NCBI RefSeq assembly: GCF_019175385.1
Contig: NC_083345.1
Location: 115,244,480-115,308,479, forward strand
DNA from: Lycium barbarum
Taxonomy: Eukaryota > Streptophyta > Magnoliopsida > Solanales > Solanaceae
Direction: 5' to 3'
Length of the DNA: 64,000 nucleotides
The translations under genes and the position numbers were made by a program. Positions 12,909 to 23,616 of the stretch are shown here, piece by piece (position 1 is the first letter of the stretch; each line of letters begins with the position of its first letter). A model generated the notes under the pieces. That model worked only from the letters and a program-made list of their open reading frames with translations. It did no database searches and was not told where the DNA came from.

Positions 12909-13162
12909 ATTCCCTCTATCTCAATTTACGTAGTATAATTTGACTTAACATGAAGTTTAAAAAATAGTGAAGACTTTTAAATCTTGTGATTTAAAATAAG
13001 CCAAAAATATTTATTTGGTTACACATCATCTCGTTACATATAAAAGATAAAATTTAAAGTTAAATTATTATCAAATAAAAAGATGTATCATTTTTTTTGA
13101 AACAGATTAAAAATAAAAGTGTTTTTATTTTTTATTTTCACATAAATTGTACGGAGGTAGTA
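12909..13162. mobile_element. Stowaway-like MITE
   Basis: Left end TATTCCCTCTATCTCAATTT; right end reverse-complements to TACTACCTCCGTACAATTTA. About 254 bp, non-coding. Another decayed end of the same kind (CTCTCTCTCCCAATTTATGTG) lies near 12632. Confidence 0.6.
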
Positions 13163-13495
13163 CTAGAGTAACTTATAAAGGGTGGCCATTACCAAGTCCC
13201 TAACCCATCGCTCATTTTGCCTCACACCCCAATGTTGTAGGGCATAATAGCTGTAATTAATTGGCAAGTCTTGAAGCAAAAATCATAAAAAGGTAACTTA
13301 TTACTCTTTGAATACCTTCCTGCTTTTCACCCATATTTTTCCATTTTGTAAGTACTCTAGAGAGTTTTAGCAAATAGTTACTAGTATTGTGATTTCTCAG
13401 TTTTTTTTTTTCTAAGAAGATAAAAAAAAATTCTTCAATTTTAGATTAGACTTTTGATTTTTTTAGTTAGAGTGATGTGGTCCGTTTGCTAAATC

Positions 13496-13714
13496 ATACT
13501 CTGTTTCAATTTATATGAACCTATTTCCTTTTTAGTTTGTGCCAAAATGAATGACCTCTTTCCTAATTTGGAAACAAATTCACTTTATGAAGTCATTTAC
13601 AACCACACAAATATTCAAGACTTATTTTGAACCACAAGTTTCAAAAGTCTGAATTCTTTCTTAAATGTCGTGCTCAGTCAAATGGATTCGTATAAATTAG
13701 AACGGAGGGAGTAT
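13496..13714. mobile_element. Stowaway-like MITE
   Basis: Left end TACTCTGTTTCAATTTATAT and right end GTATAAATTAGAACGGAGGG with GAGTA form an inverted repeat around about 219 bp of non-coding DNA. Confidence 0.65.
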
Positions 13715-13973
13715 TACTTTTGATTTAGTTTTTGAAAAGTTAGGTTTCCACAAAAATCAAAATAAAATGAGAATAATTTTGGGTTATATCTTTGTTTTAA
13801 AGACTGGTCTAGGGGAAAGGGAAATGAAGGATACCTAAACGTTGAGATCAAACACTTTATCCATAACCCGAATCACAACATTCTTCTTTTTTTTTTTTTT
13901 TTGGTACCTAACCAATTCTCATTAATCACCAAGTGAAATAACAGAAGCTAAAACAATCTAACTAAACATTAAA

Positions 13974-14182
13974 GGGTCATTTGGTTGGAAATAAGTTACC
14001 CCGGATAACTTATCCCGGAATTAGTTTCACCCTCCCATAGGGATAAAATAACACTACAATCCCGGGATAACTAATCCTAGGATTAGTTATATGACGATTT
14101 TATCCAAACCAAACATAGGATAAACGCATCTCAAATATAATCCCGGGATTATTTATCCTTGTCCCTTGTACTAAACGATCCC
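13974..14182. mobile_element. MITE with internal TCCCGGGATA palindromes
   Basis: Left end GGGTCATTTGGTTGG and right end CTAAACGATCCC are inverted. The interior repeats ATCCCGGGAT/TAATCCTAGGATTA palindromes. About 209 bp, non-coding. Confidence 0.6.
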
Positions 14183-14203
14183 CAAGTCTTGCACGACTAA
14201 TAA

Positions 14204-14519
14204 TCCGTTTGGCCAAATTTCTAAAATCAACTTATTTTAAAAAGTGCTTTTCAAAAAAGTACTTTTGGTGAGAAGCAATTTGTGTTTGGCCAATTAATTG
14301 AAAAAATACTTTTTAGCTTCTGAAAAATAGCTTCTGCTACTCCCCAAAAGCACTTATTTTCTCCCAAAAGCTTGGTCAAACACCTCCTTTGTTTTAAAAT
14401 ACGCACTTTTGGCCTCTCAAAAGTTTGGCCAAACACCTCACTTTTTTTAAAATAAGCATTTTTTTTTTCTTTGTAAAAAAATAAGCACTTTTGGCCTCCC
14501 AAAAGCTTGGCCAAACAGG
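14204..14519. mobile_element. MITE with TTTGGCCAAA ends
   Basis: Left end CCGTTTGGCCAAATTT and right end AAAGCTTGGCCAAACAGG are inverted. The interior repeats AGTGCTTTT / AAAAGCACTT motifs in both orientations. Related sequences are at 49261-49500. Confidence 0.6.
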
Positions 14520-14649
14520 TATAACTTAGATTTAGGATTAGCTCTAACATTACACACATAAGCTACTTCTTTAGCTAGGATAGTCCAATCTCAACTTTGC
14601 TTCACAAAAATCCTTTGGTTCCTCTCTATACACAAGATGTGTACAACTT

Positions 14650-14878
14650 TTTATTTTTTAATAATCGTGGTGTCCGGACCAGCTTACGCACTCCTTGACT
14701 AATTTCACGGGATACCTGCCACCTCCCACCACCAACAACTTACCAGGTAACTTTGTCCACTAAGGCTAGAACATATGGAAAGAAATCACCTATTGTGTTT
14801 GTCTCCGTTGAGATTTGAACCTAAGACATCATGGTGCTCAACCCACTTCATTGACCACTAGGCCACACCATTGGGTGC
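14650..14878 (-). mobile_element. tRNA-derived SINE inserted in the LINE relic
   Basis: It is flanked by an exact 11-bp duplication GTGTACAACTT (14639-14649 and 14879-14889). On the minus strand it starts GCACCCAATGGTGTGGCC; TGGCCTAGTGG fits the pol III A box and GGTTCAAATCTC the B box. It ends with an A-rich tail (TTTATTTTTTA on the plus strand). It resembles the Au-type SINE family as I remember it. Confidence 0.85.
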
Positions 14879-15050
14879 GTGTACAACTTCAGCAATTACC
14901 ATTCTGGAAATCTGGGCAAAGGATTTGATGGGACTTCTCCTTAGCATGCTTGATAGTCCATTGCAGGAAATCATCCCAGGATCTGGCCGAATGTGGCTGT
15001 CTCTGTAACCACTGGGAAATTATATTCCATAACTGTTTTGTATACTCACA

Positions 15051-15436
15051 AGCAGTGTCATCAAAGGCGTGCTTAAAGCGTGCTTAAGCCCTGATGCTCA
15101 AAACATGTGAGCGCTTTGCCTCGCTTAATGTGAGCGCTCAAAACATGTCGTCACAAGGCTCTAACACATATTTTTCCTTTGCCAATGAGCGTTTCCTGAA
15201 GAGGCTACACTAAATAATTGATATTTCACAGCATCGTAATTTTATTTTTCATTTTCGTTGTCCATATATTTGTTATTCTTGCTTATTATTATTAGCCTTG
15301 GAATAAAAATATATATTTGTATTTTTCTCTCCATTTGCGCCTTTTTCATTAAAGCCCACGCTATATTTGCGCTTCGTGCTTAAAGCCCCAATAGACCTTG
15401 GAGCTTTTTGTGCTTTTCGCTTTTGATAACACTGCT
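15051..15436. mobile_element. MITE interrupting the LINE zinc-finger region
   Basis: Left end AGCAGTGTCATCAAAGGCG and right end CGCTTTTGATAACACTGCT form a near-perfect inverted repeat. The 386-bp interior repeats GCGCTTTGCCTCGCTT/GAGCGCTCAAAACATG-type motifs. It separates the LINE codons for DHLMV from those for CEYTKQLW. Confidence 0.75.
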
Positions 15437-15901
15437 TTAAAGTCACCATCAGATGATCTCTAGTTTCAGGACACATATGACATAAAGAACACTGAGTATC
15501 AACTGTCACCCCCATTTACTGATTCTATCTGCTGTTAAGAGCTTGTCCTGCACTGAAAGCCATAAGGTAAACCTTGCTTTAGGTATTGCCTCATTCTAAA
15601 ATAACTGGTAAGCCTTGGCAGATTCCCAACTAAGCTCAAGTATAGCTCTTTAATGATACTCTTCGGGCCTGGTAATCTGAGCTTGATCAAATATTCCTCT
15701 AGCTTCTAAGATTTTTCTCACCATCCAGCATGCTTGCTGAGGAATGGCAAGACTATGCATCTGTCAGCGTTTTATATAAGAAGTATGGATCCACTTGATC
15801 CATAGCTTATCCTTATTCTGAGATAGCTCCCAGTAGTTCTTGGCCACAACAGCCTCGTTCTAAAGTGTCAAATTGATCAAGCTGAGTCCTCCCACTGACT
15901 T

Positions 15902-16326
15902 GGGCAAGCAGACTCTACTCCATGCTACAAGGGCTCTCCTGGATATATCATTTGTACCAGTCCATGAGTAGCTTCTGTAATCCGCTTTTATTGTTTCCAC
16001 AACTTTAACAGGCATCAAGAAAAGCAGGGACCAGTAAGCCTGAATACCAAATATGACAGACTGAATTAACTGAACTCTCCCTGCATAGGAGAATTTTCTG
16101 TCCAGATGGGCAAGCAGACTCTACTCCATGCTACAAGGGCTCTCCTGGATATATCATTTGTACCAGTCCCTCTTCTGCAATACGCTTCTATTGTTTCCAC
16201 AACTTTAACAGGCATCAAGAAAAGCAGGGACCAGTAGGCCTGAATATGACCAGTAGGCCTGAATACCAAATATGACAGGCTGAATTAACTGAACTCTCCC
16301 TGCATAGGAGAGTTTTCTGTCCAGAT
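15902..16326. repeat. Tandem duplication of ~210 bp in the LINE relic
   Basis: Unit 1 (15902-16107) and unit 2 (16108-about 16326) both run from GGGCAAGCAGACTCTACTCC to TTTTCTGTCCAGAT. Unit 2 also has an internal short duplication of GACCAGTAGGCCTGAATA. It duplicates part of the LINE coding region, so it arose after the LINE died or killed it. Confidence 0.9.
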
Positions 16327-16343
16327 GAGATCTTAGCAACTAT

Positions 16344-16569
16344 GAGCCCGTTTGGATTGGCTTATAAGTTGCTTATAAGCTGTTTTCAGCTTTTTTGAGT
16401 GTTTGGCTGGCCAGCTTAAAGTCACTTTGTGCTTAAAATAAGCTCAAAAAGATAATTGGGCTCATTTGACTTAGCTTATCTAAAGCAGCTCAGCTTATAA
16501 GCCAAAAAAATTAAGTTAGACTACCCCAACTTATTTTTTTAAGCTTATAAGCTGTTTCCAAACAGGCTC
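16344..16569. mobile_element. Harbinger-like MITE, TSD TAT
   Basis: Begins GAGCCCGTTTGGATTGGC and ends TTTCCAAACAGGCTC in inverted orientation; 226 bp, flanked by a 3-bp TAT duplication. Three other copies in the window (20896, 26317, 50840) also have exact 3-bp duplications. Confidence 0.8.
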
Positions 16570-16646
16570 TATTTTGTGTATCAGTGGCTGCCACTGTTGA
16601 ACACTCAGTTTCTTGATAGTCAAAGGGAGGCCTAGATACTTGAAAG

Positions 16647-16766
16647 CTATGTTGCTCGGACTCTTCAAAATTGTCGACGGGTGCGTGTGGATACTCTAAA
16701 AGTAGTGTATTTTTTGAGAATCCGACCCGTGTGCGGCATCATTTTTGGAGAGTCCAAGCAACATAG
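16647..16766. mobile_element. Small MITE, 8-bp TSD CTTGAAAG
   Basis: 120 bp with 17-bp terminal inverted repeats (CTATGTTGCTCGGACTC / GAGTCCAAGCAACATAG, one mismatch), flanked by exact CTTGAAAG duplications (16639-16646, 16767-16774). The 8-bp duplication fits the hAT superfamily. Confidence 0.85.
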
Positions 16767-16881
16767 CTTGAAAGGCATTTCACCCAAAGAGAACTCCAGT
16801 TTATCCAAGATCCCTTTCTGAACATCACCACGCACCACCAAAATATAGACTTTTGTTAACATTAGCTTGTAATCTAGAGGC

Positions 16882-17341
16882 CTAAGTTGCTCGGACTGGG
16901 GTGCGGGTGTCCGATATGGGTGCGGATCCTTCATGATCTAAATTTTAGGATTCGGGGATACGGATCCAGGTATGGATATGGGTGCGGGGATTGGGCTAAA
17001 AATAATTGAAATATCTAAAAATAGAATTATAAAACCTAAATTATGAGGTATTATGTAGAAAACTTGGGGAGAAGATATTGATCAAGAGGAGAATGCCCGA
17101 AGGAGATTAAAGGAAGAGGAGTGACATAGAAATTTTAATACACAAGGTATTCCATTTTCTTCAAATCCACCTTAAATTTTGTTTTGATTATAGAAATCAT
17201 TGAATCTGTCCGGAATTTCTCCGTCGATTTTGGTCAAAGTATCCAAGAGGGGTTGACCAGATCGAGTACGGATCCCACACCCACACCCATGTCGTGTCGA
17301 CATGGGTGCGGCACCGGAAGTGAAGAGTCCGAGTAACTTAG
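16882..17341. mobile_element. Larger MITE of the same GTTGCTCGGACT family
   Basis: 460 bp; ends CTAAGTTGCTCGGACT and AGTCCGAGTAACTTAG, flanked by CTAGAGGC/CCAGAGGC (7 of 8 bases). The interior is G-rich (GGGTGCGG repeats). It is inserted in the LINE relic 115 bp from its smaller relative. Confidence 0.8.
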
Positions 17342-17720
17342 CCAGAGGCATGAGCAAATCTAAGAAAGGCTTGGTGCAGACTGTACAGTGGGGAGATCAC
17401 CCCTAGCAAAACAATAATAGATCATCAGAAAAACTCTCAGATGAGTAGTGCCCAACTTAGCGCACTAGGGTGGTGTTTGAAGTCCTTTTTCTCCTTTAGC
17501 TCATTCAGGCACCTGGTTAGGTACTCCATAGTTATAGCAAGTAAGAAAGGTGATATTGGATCACGTTGTCTGAGTCCCTTAGCTGCATCAAAGGGCTCAG
17601 TCAAATTTCCATTGGTAAGAATTGAATAGCTCACAGTAGTCACACACTCCATTGCCAACAAATGAATTTAGTAGGAAAGCTTAACCCTCCGTGACTTGTT
17701 CTAGGCAAGGCCATTCTACA

Positions 17721-18046
17721 ATTCACAACATTCATTTGGCATATAATTCGTCTATATATATTAAAACATCTATGCTAAATAAATTTTTAGCATGAACTGT
17801 TTGTATTTAGAAGCATTTTCTGTAGACATTACAAGGTTCAGGTTCATATGCGCTCAGCCTTCGCTGTCCACATCTGTACTCACTACTTGCATAAGAAAAG
17901 ACCCTGTAAGTAAATTGTACGCCTTGAAAATTGTTGAAAAGAATAATGTGTTTATGCGAAAAAATTACAACTCTCACTATGTATTCATCCTAAGTTGTGA
18001 TGCAAATATTTCCTCTTGCGACTAACTTTTGTTGCGACACTGCAGC

Positions 18047-18049
<3 letters not shown>
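17721..18049. other. Spacer between the LINE relic and the F-box locus
   Basis: No recognisable gene or repeat end. It should include the F-box promoter if that locus is transcribed. Confidence 0.3.
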
Positions 18050-18095
<46 letters not shown>

Positions 18096-18115
18096 AGAAG
18101 AAGAAGAAGAAGAAG
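18050..18115 (+). repeat. A44 homopolymer plus (GAA)7 tract
   Basis: Forty-four consecutive A residues (18050-18093) are followed by seven GAA units directly before the F-box ATG at 18116. The tract is in frame with the F-box reading frame, which would add a polylysine leader if translation started upstream. Slippage and assembly errors are likely here. Confidence 0.95.
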
Positions 18116-19335
18116 ATGGAAACATCAATAAAGAGGAGGAAATGTACAGAGGAGAAAGGAAACATTGCAACTAGTGAGTTTGATAAGTTGACTGCTGATC
18201 TTATAACCTCAATTTTTGTTAGATGCCCAGTGAAGACATTATCCACATTAAGGTGTGTATCGAAGTCATGGAATGACCTTATTGTTAGTCCTCCTTTCTA
18301 TTCTCACCACCTGAAACAATCAATGGAAAATGCCCCCCAACTTCTTGTTATGGATCGCTACTTATTAGGGGCAACAAAGTGTAGGCTACGATTTGTTTCA
18401 GTAGGCACGGAAGTAGAGGAGGGAGAGAACAATGAATTATACAATGACACATTCCCTCCTCTCTTTTGGTGCTCTTGGCTTGTATGCTATGGTTTGGTTT
18501 GCATTTCAGCAGGAGATCGTCGTATTTTTTTGTGTAATCCTGCCATGCAACAAGTGCGTCAATTGCCAAAATGTTCACGTACTGCTTTACCACCTAGAAG
18601 TGAGCATTTTGGGTTTGGATATCTACATTCAAAGAATGAATACAAAGTGGTGCATTTTTTCTATGGGCGTCCTGCATCTCGTCGTAGTAGGTATCCGGGA
18701 CTTGCACAACTAAGATGCGAGGTGTTTACTATAAATGGGGTTGGTGGCATTTCTAATAGTAGATGGAAAGAAATTGCTGAGATGCCTCTGTATCATCCGT
18801 ACTTGACAGGGTTGTTAGTAAATGAATGCATGTATTGGCTGGCTGGAGTACGTCTTGATGCCAAACCTAATAGAATTTTTTCGTTTGACTTTGAAAATGA
18901 GAAATTTCTCACTATATCTCAGCCATCGTCTTTTAAGACTCTTTCTAACCTGAAATGTTGGATCTGAAAGGGATGCTTTGCTTGGTAGACAAAGATCATT
19001 TTCGCAAGAGTTCAATTCTAGACCTGTGGATACTCAAGGATAAAATCAGTTGTATTTGGGTGAAGGAGTATAGCATCAATTTGGTCAACTTTAGGTCCGA
19101 GAAGATTATGTCTACCGTCGGGACATGTAATGATGAAGAGATAATTTTTACACTTAAGGATGAGGTCGTCTTCTACGACTTGAAAAGAAACTGCTTTAGA
19201 AGAGTGAAAAGAGTTCCAAGATTTGATTTTGGACTTCAGATATATGACTTTGGAATTTACCGCGAAACCTTGTTTTCTTTAGGAAGCACACAGGTCCATC
19301 CTTCCCTCTTTAAGTATTTATCGCTTTTATGTTAA
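18116..19335 (+). pseudogene. F-box/kelch-associated type protein, frameshifted
   Basis: The family supplies substrate receptors of SCF ubiquitin ligases. From the ATG at 18116 the frame gives an N-terminal F-box (FDKLTADLITSIFVRCPVKT, LRCVSKSWNDLI) and then an F-box-associated region (GLVCISAGDRRIFLCNPAMQ, FGFGYLHSKNEYKVV). It stops at 18966 after LSNLKCWI. The next part of the family protein continues in a different frame: 18955-19335 gives LDLKGMLCLVDKDH, LDLWILKDKISCIW and so on to the stop. No splice sites lie at the junction, so a single indel at about 18930-18960 splits a protein of about 400 residues. The upstream frame alone would still supply the F-box and about 280 residues. A sequencing error is the main alternative. 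Confidence 0.8.
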
Positions 19336-20582
19336 GAGGGATAAACGACTCTTGTTCCTTGTGTTGGAAGATGTTAAACCCTATCTTATTTCATATGAAG
19401 CACATCCTTGGTGAACATTGTAAAAAGGGTTAATGATATTTTTGATGATCGAAAAATGTAATGATGATTTGTAACTCTTTATTTGCTATTTATTTGGGTT
19501 GAACTTACTAGTTGCATATTGGTTTATGTCAGTTCTATGGTTAAAACTCCCTTCCCCTTGTTTTTACCTGCATAGAGTAGAAACCAAGAATACTTCTTGT
19601 TACCCCAATGATAGTCTTGGCAGGTTATATAGTATATTACTGAAGGTCATTGGAGTTACAAGCGGTTTTTCTTTTGGGCAGTTGTTCACCGTTGGATCAA
19701 GCCAATATGACCCATGATAGTTTTGTAACCGAGGTGCCTTTTCTTTTTCCTTTTTATTCCTTAAGGACATTTGGGGAATTTACGTGTAGAGTTTGCAATT
19801 CATAATTGTCTAGAAGTCATTTCGATAGTTGTCCTAATCTCTAGTCGCTTGACTTGGGCTAGTCTTGTTAAAAAGAGTACAATCGGAGAAATTAGAGATT
19901 TAGGCAAGTGTCTTCGACATCCTGGAAATTCTTCTAGTATTGTTGTTTAAGAAAGGAAGAAGACTTTTCAAGGTTTTAAGATCAAAAAGAGTAATGAAGC
20001 TTCCAAATGATGAATGTGATGCTAAGTTTAACTTACCACTATTGTCTTGATATTTTATGTTACAGTATAACTTTTGGATATTTTTGCTGTAATTCTCTAG
20101 ATAAATTTAATGTGTTGAGCTTTATTTTGTACTTATTATTTCGTGGTGTTTACTTGGTGAAGTTCAAACAAAAATTAACTTGATACAAGAAATCTACCCT
20201 TTGTGTGGCGATGAGAATTGCTACAAGAGCACAGTAAGTCGGAACTAAATGTTTTAGGGGCAACAATACTATTGCAAGCGCTTCCATTACTGAATGTTAT
20301 TTGTGATAATATTGGTGTCACCACAGAAACACATTTTGTAGCCACCGCTACAAAGTCATTAAACCATCAGTGACCACTCTCATATTGCAAAAAAAATTAA
20401 TATTTCCTGTGACAAGTAAAACCTCAAGGTGTTTCAACAATGTAAACTTTAGATTACCCAAAAGTAGTTCATATGACCTCCAAAACTCTTAAGAAGAAGA
20501 AAATGCAGGAGATCGTGAGTTTTTTTTTTAGGTTCAACTTATTTACCATAATTTGATATTTTTAATTTGGCCCCTCACTCTT
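19336..20582. other. Gene-free flank downstream of the F-box locus
   Basis: I see no coding resemblance, tRNA or inverted-repeat element here. The frame at 19499-19717 has no recognisable domain. Confidence 0.4.
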
Positions 20583-20590
20583 ATAACACC

Positions 20591-20767
20591 CAGTGGCGGA
20601 CTCATGTGCAAATTTTGGGTGCTCCAGTATCCATTAAACTCAGTCACGGAGTGTATAGCTGTATAAAAAATATAAAGGAAATAGATATAAATAGTTAATA
20701 GAGCACCTCCGAACTCAAAATTCCTGGGTCCAGCACCCCCGAACTCAAAATCCTAGGTCCGCCACTG
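20591..20767. mobile_element. hAT-like MITE, 8-bp TSD ATAACACC
   Basis: 177 bp with ends CAGTGGCGGA and TCCGCCACTG, flanked by exact ATAACACC duplications (20583-20590 and 20768-20775). The interior carries AACTCAAAATTCCTGGGTCC. The copy at 62543-62717 has the same interior in the opposite orientation. Confidence 0.9.
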
Positions 20768-20895
20768 ATAACACCCCTAATCAACCGTGTAGGATAAAGG
20801 AAAATTTGAATAGAAAAAGAATTACAATTTTCTACATTCAAGACTTGAGGTCCTTTCGCCTCTTTCTTCTCTACTCACTAAACTTATGATTTGTA

Positions 20896-21122
20896 GAGCC
20901 CGTTTGGATTGGCTTATAAGCTCTTTTTTAAACTTTTTTGAGTGTTTAGCTGTTTTCAGTTTTTTTGAGTGTTTGACTTGCCAGCTTAAAGCAATTTTGT
21001 GCTTAAAATAAGTCAAAAAAAAAAAAAAAAAATTGGGTCCGTTTGGCTTAGTTTATCTAAAGCAGCTTATAAGCTGTTTTCAGTTCATAAGCTGCTTTTT
21101 TTAAGCCCATCCAAACAGGCTC
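20896..21122. mobile_element. Harbinger-like MITE, TSD GTA
   Basis: 227 bp, ends GAGCCCGTTTGGATTGGC and CATCCAAACAGGCTC, flanked by GTA on both sides. Same family as 16344-16569; contains a long A run (about 21016-21032). Confidence 0.8.
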
Positions 21123-22344
21123 GTAGTCTCTATTTCATTTTATATACAACTAGTAAACTTAATAGCGCTTCGCGCGGTCGTAATTACGTTATTAAATATT
21201 AAAAAATAATCAAAATTATTGTTTCCATAAACTAAAGTTATCTTTAATTTTTCTTTCAAAAGGTTAGCTTAAACATAAAGTTTGTAATTTCAATCCATAC
21301 TTATTTTGCAAAATAAAAAAATTAACAAAACTTCACCTGCATTTTAAAACAAAGAAGTTAAAATAAAAATAAATAACTATAAAGACACAACAATAAGACC
21401 TAAATCAAAATTGTCTAAATATCTTGTGTGTTGGAGAAGCAAGATTTCACTATCATCGTTGGTACATTTTGGTTACACTCTCTTATAGGTTAGAAATAAA
21501 TTATTAATCAGTTTTTGAGGAGAGAATAAGTAGTGTTTATTTATATTTTTCTACAGAAGAAATATGAATTCATGTGATATTTTTCTATCAAGCTTTGAGC
21601 CATTGACAAAAAATTAGGAATAGAAACATCATTTTATTTCATGCTCCTTATAGGTAAAATATCTCATTCATATGAATTGGTCATCTTAAAATTAGAAATT
21701 AAATGTAAAAGTCTTGTTAAAAGAGAAATATGTTGTTGCAAGAACAACTTCCTCAAACCCCCGACCATAATTGAGCCAAGCTATTCATACATTCTTATTA
21801 GAAGCACCACAAAACATTCATAATGCTGATCGTAACTTAATTTTTTTTTCTTTTCTAAAAGATTTTTTCCCTTCCTTAATTAAGGTATTCATAGAAATCA
21901 ACGCATTACAATATGGGCAAAATGCAGAAATTTGAACTTGAAAAGGACAAAATATAGTGATGCCAAGTTTTTGTCCTTAAATTCTTAAAGATGCAATGGC
22001 CTTATGAGACTGCTATAGAGCTGCAACGTCTATTGCTTTAGTAAATATACCCACCCGACTACCTGCTCTAATATCTCAAATAGGGACCTAAAATTGTGAA
22101 GCTCAATCGCAGGTGGTCTTGATTGTATACAATGATACAAAAAATATATGTAGTATCATATCAATATACACAAAAATAATACTTTTTCAGCCAGAGTATA
22201 TTGTGAATCTTTTCATCGATGTTTAGATATTGTAAATTTGTAACCAATTAACCCCACTCCGTTATCACCGCGTTCTAATAAAATTTTCCTAGAAAAAGCT
22301 CTTATCGAAACATAACAGGTCATGACAAAACTTCTTTGTACCAG

Positions 22345-23176
22345 TGATACGAATCGATTTGGGGATGAAACCAAATCAACTCAAAATGCGGAAATTCAGG
22401 ATAAAAAGAAAAGGGATGAGAAAAGAGGATAAATACTTGACCCGAATGGGGGGAATCCTATAGACAAATCTAGGTATATGAAACCTAAACCCTTCTAATT
22501 TGAATTCAACAACCCAAAAGAACCAAAGCAATATGAATTCAAGGCAAGATATTCGGATGAAATCCACAAACGAACAATCTTCATGAAATCATTGGAAATA
22601 AACGGTTCAAAGACCAATAATGGAATCCACCATTAAATCTACTAAATTAAGCTAAACCCTAGCTAAACAAACTGTGATAATCCTATCATCACTCAAATAT
22701 TCATCATCAAAATCTAAGTGAAGAAAATGGCTATGTCTAGTATTTATACTCCTAGACTAAAGAAGTCTAAGTTATTACAAAAATATCATTAATAAGGCAA
22801 GGGCCTTGTTTGGCTAGTTGGATGTTGGTTTGGAATCCGAAATGTCTCGCCCTTGCACAAATAGTCATTATCCCATCCTCAAAGCTTGCAATTGCGACCA
22901 TTTGCATGTATGTCCCTTCTTTGCATGTTTGGCCACTTTTGCATTTCTGTCCTTTTTGCGCTTCTAGCCACTTTGAGTGTCGGCCTTCTTTCTTGTAGCC
23001 TTATCTTCAAGCCTCGCCCAAGCCACCTCCCACACATCATAGGCCTCATTGTGGGGCTTGTATGGGCCTCCAAAGGCCTTCAACACCATCCTGATCATCC
23101 ATGCCGCTTGTAGAGCTTCAAGTTCCATATCTTGGCTAAGTCTTGAAATGAGGTGTGCCAAGTAGGGTCATATCAA
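22345..23176 (-). mobile_element. Solo LTR with 5-bp TSD ACCAG
   Basis: 832 bp on the minus strand starting TGATATGACCC and ending CGTATCA (TG...CA with a short TGATA/TATCA inverted repeat), flanked by exact ACCAG (22340-22344 and 23177-23181). A TATA-like GTATAAATAC lies near 22745. No internal retroelement region or second LTR is present, so it is a recombination remnant. A fragment of open frame inside (22964-23161) is LTR sequence, not a gene. Confidence 0.85.
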
Positions 23177-23446
23177 CCAGTGACATTCAGCCATTTAAGT
23201 GTCAAAAAGACAATAAAATACTACTAAAATTATCGTACATGATGAATAACCAAATTTCAATTGCATTGAAAATTTTAGGATGAATCAATGCAATTTAAAA
23301 GGAACTAATGAGAAGACATCGATTCAAATCTGAATTTTCGAATTGAGATAGATCAAGCTCACAATTTGATTGAAGCAAATACTTTTCAAGTTGTAGCAAA
23401 AGCCTTTAGTTTCATATTTTGGCAGCTTCAACAGGCATCTGACCAC

Positions 23447-23616
23447 CGGTGGCGGAGCCACATTGAGCCAAGGGGGTCGAAAAAAAATACTGTTTTTACA
23501 AGGTTAAAATTATTTTTTATGTATATATAGTAGATGTTGAACCCCCTTAGGCTTTTTCGTATGTTTACTTTTTTATATTTTGAACCCCCTCGACGAAAAT
23601 CCTGGATCCGCCACTG
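23447..23616. mobile_element. hAT-like MITE, GGTGGCGGA ends
   Basis: 170 bp with ends GGTGGCGGA and TCCGCCACTG, flanked by CTGACCAC/TTGACCAC. The interior carries GAACCCCCT motifs in both halves. Confidence 0.8.

Larger units (their letters stand above)
14525..17720 (-). pseudogene. LINE (non-LTR) retrotransposon relic, reverse transcriptase
   Basis: Read on the minus strand, 17715-17437 gives a reverse-transcriptase segment (MECVTTVSYSILTNGNLTEP, then GLRQRDPISPFLLAITMEYL). The catalytic region is frameshifted but SDDLLLF is still readable near 17415. Further on come NDISRRALVAWSRVCLP (16160-15915), a zinc-finger-like CSLCHMCPETRDHLM (about 15490-15450) and SYTKQLWN-type and FLQWTIK motifs (15045-14940), as in the C-terminus of plant L1-like LINEs. 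The frame is broken by stops, a tandem duplication and at least five insertions. It cannot encode a working enzyme. Confidence 0.8.

Noticed and set aside
14639..14889. Functional tRNA gene on the minus strand
   Set aside because: A and B boxes are present but there is no cloverleaf; the target duplication and A-rich tail show a SINE.
15900..17720. Active LINE open frame
   Set aside because: Stops, frameshifts, a tandem duplication and several insertions.
22810..23161. Overlapping open frames on both strands, e.g. minus-strand 22964-23161
   Set aside because: They lie fully inside the solo LTR with its 5-bp duplication and show no domain.
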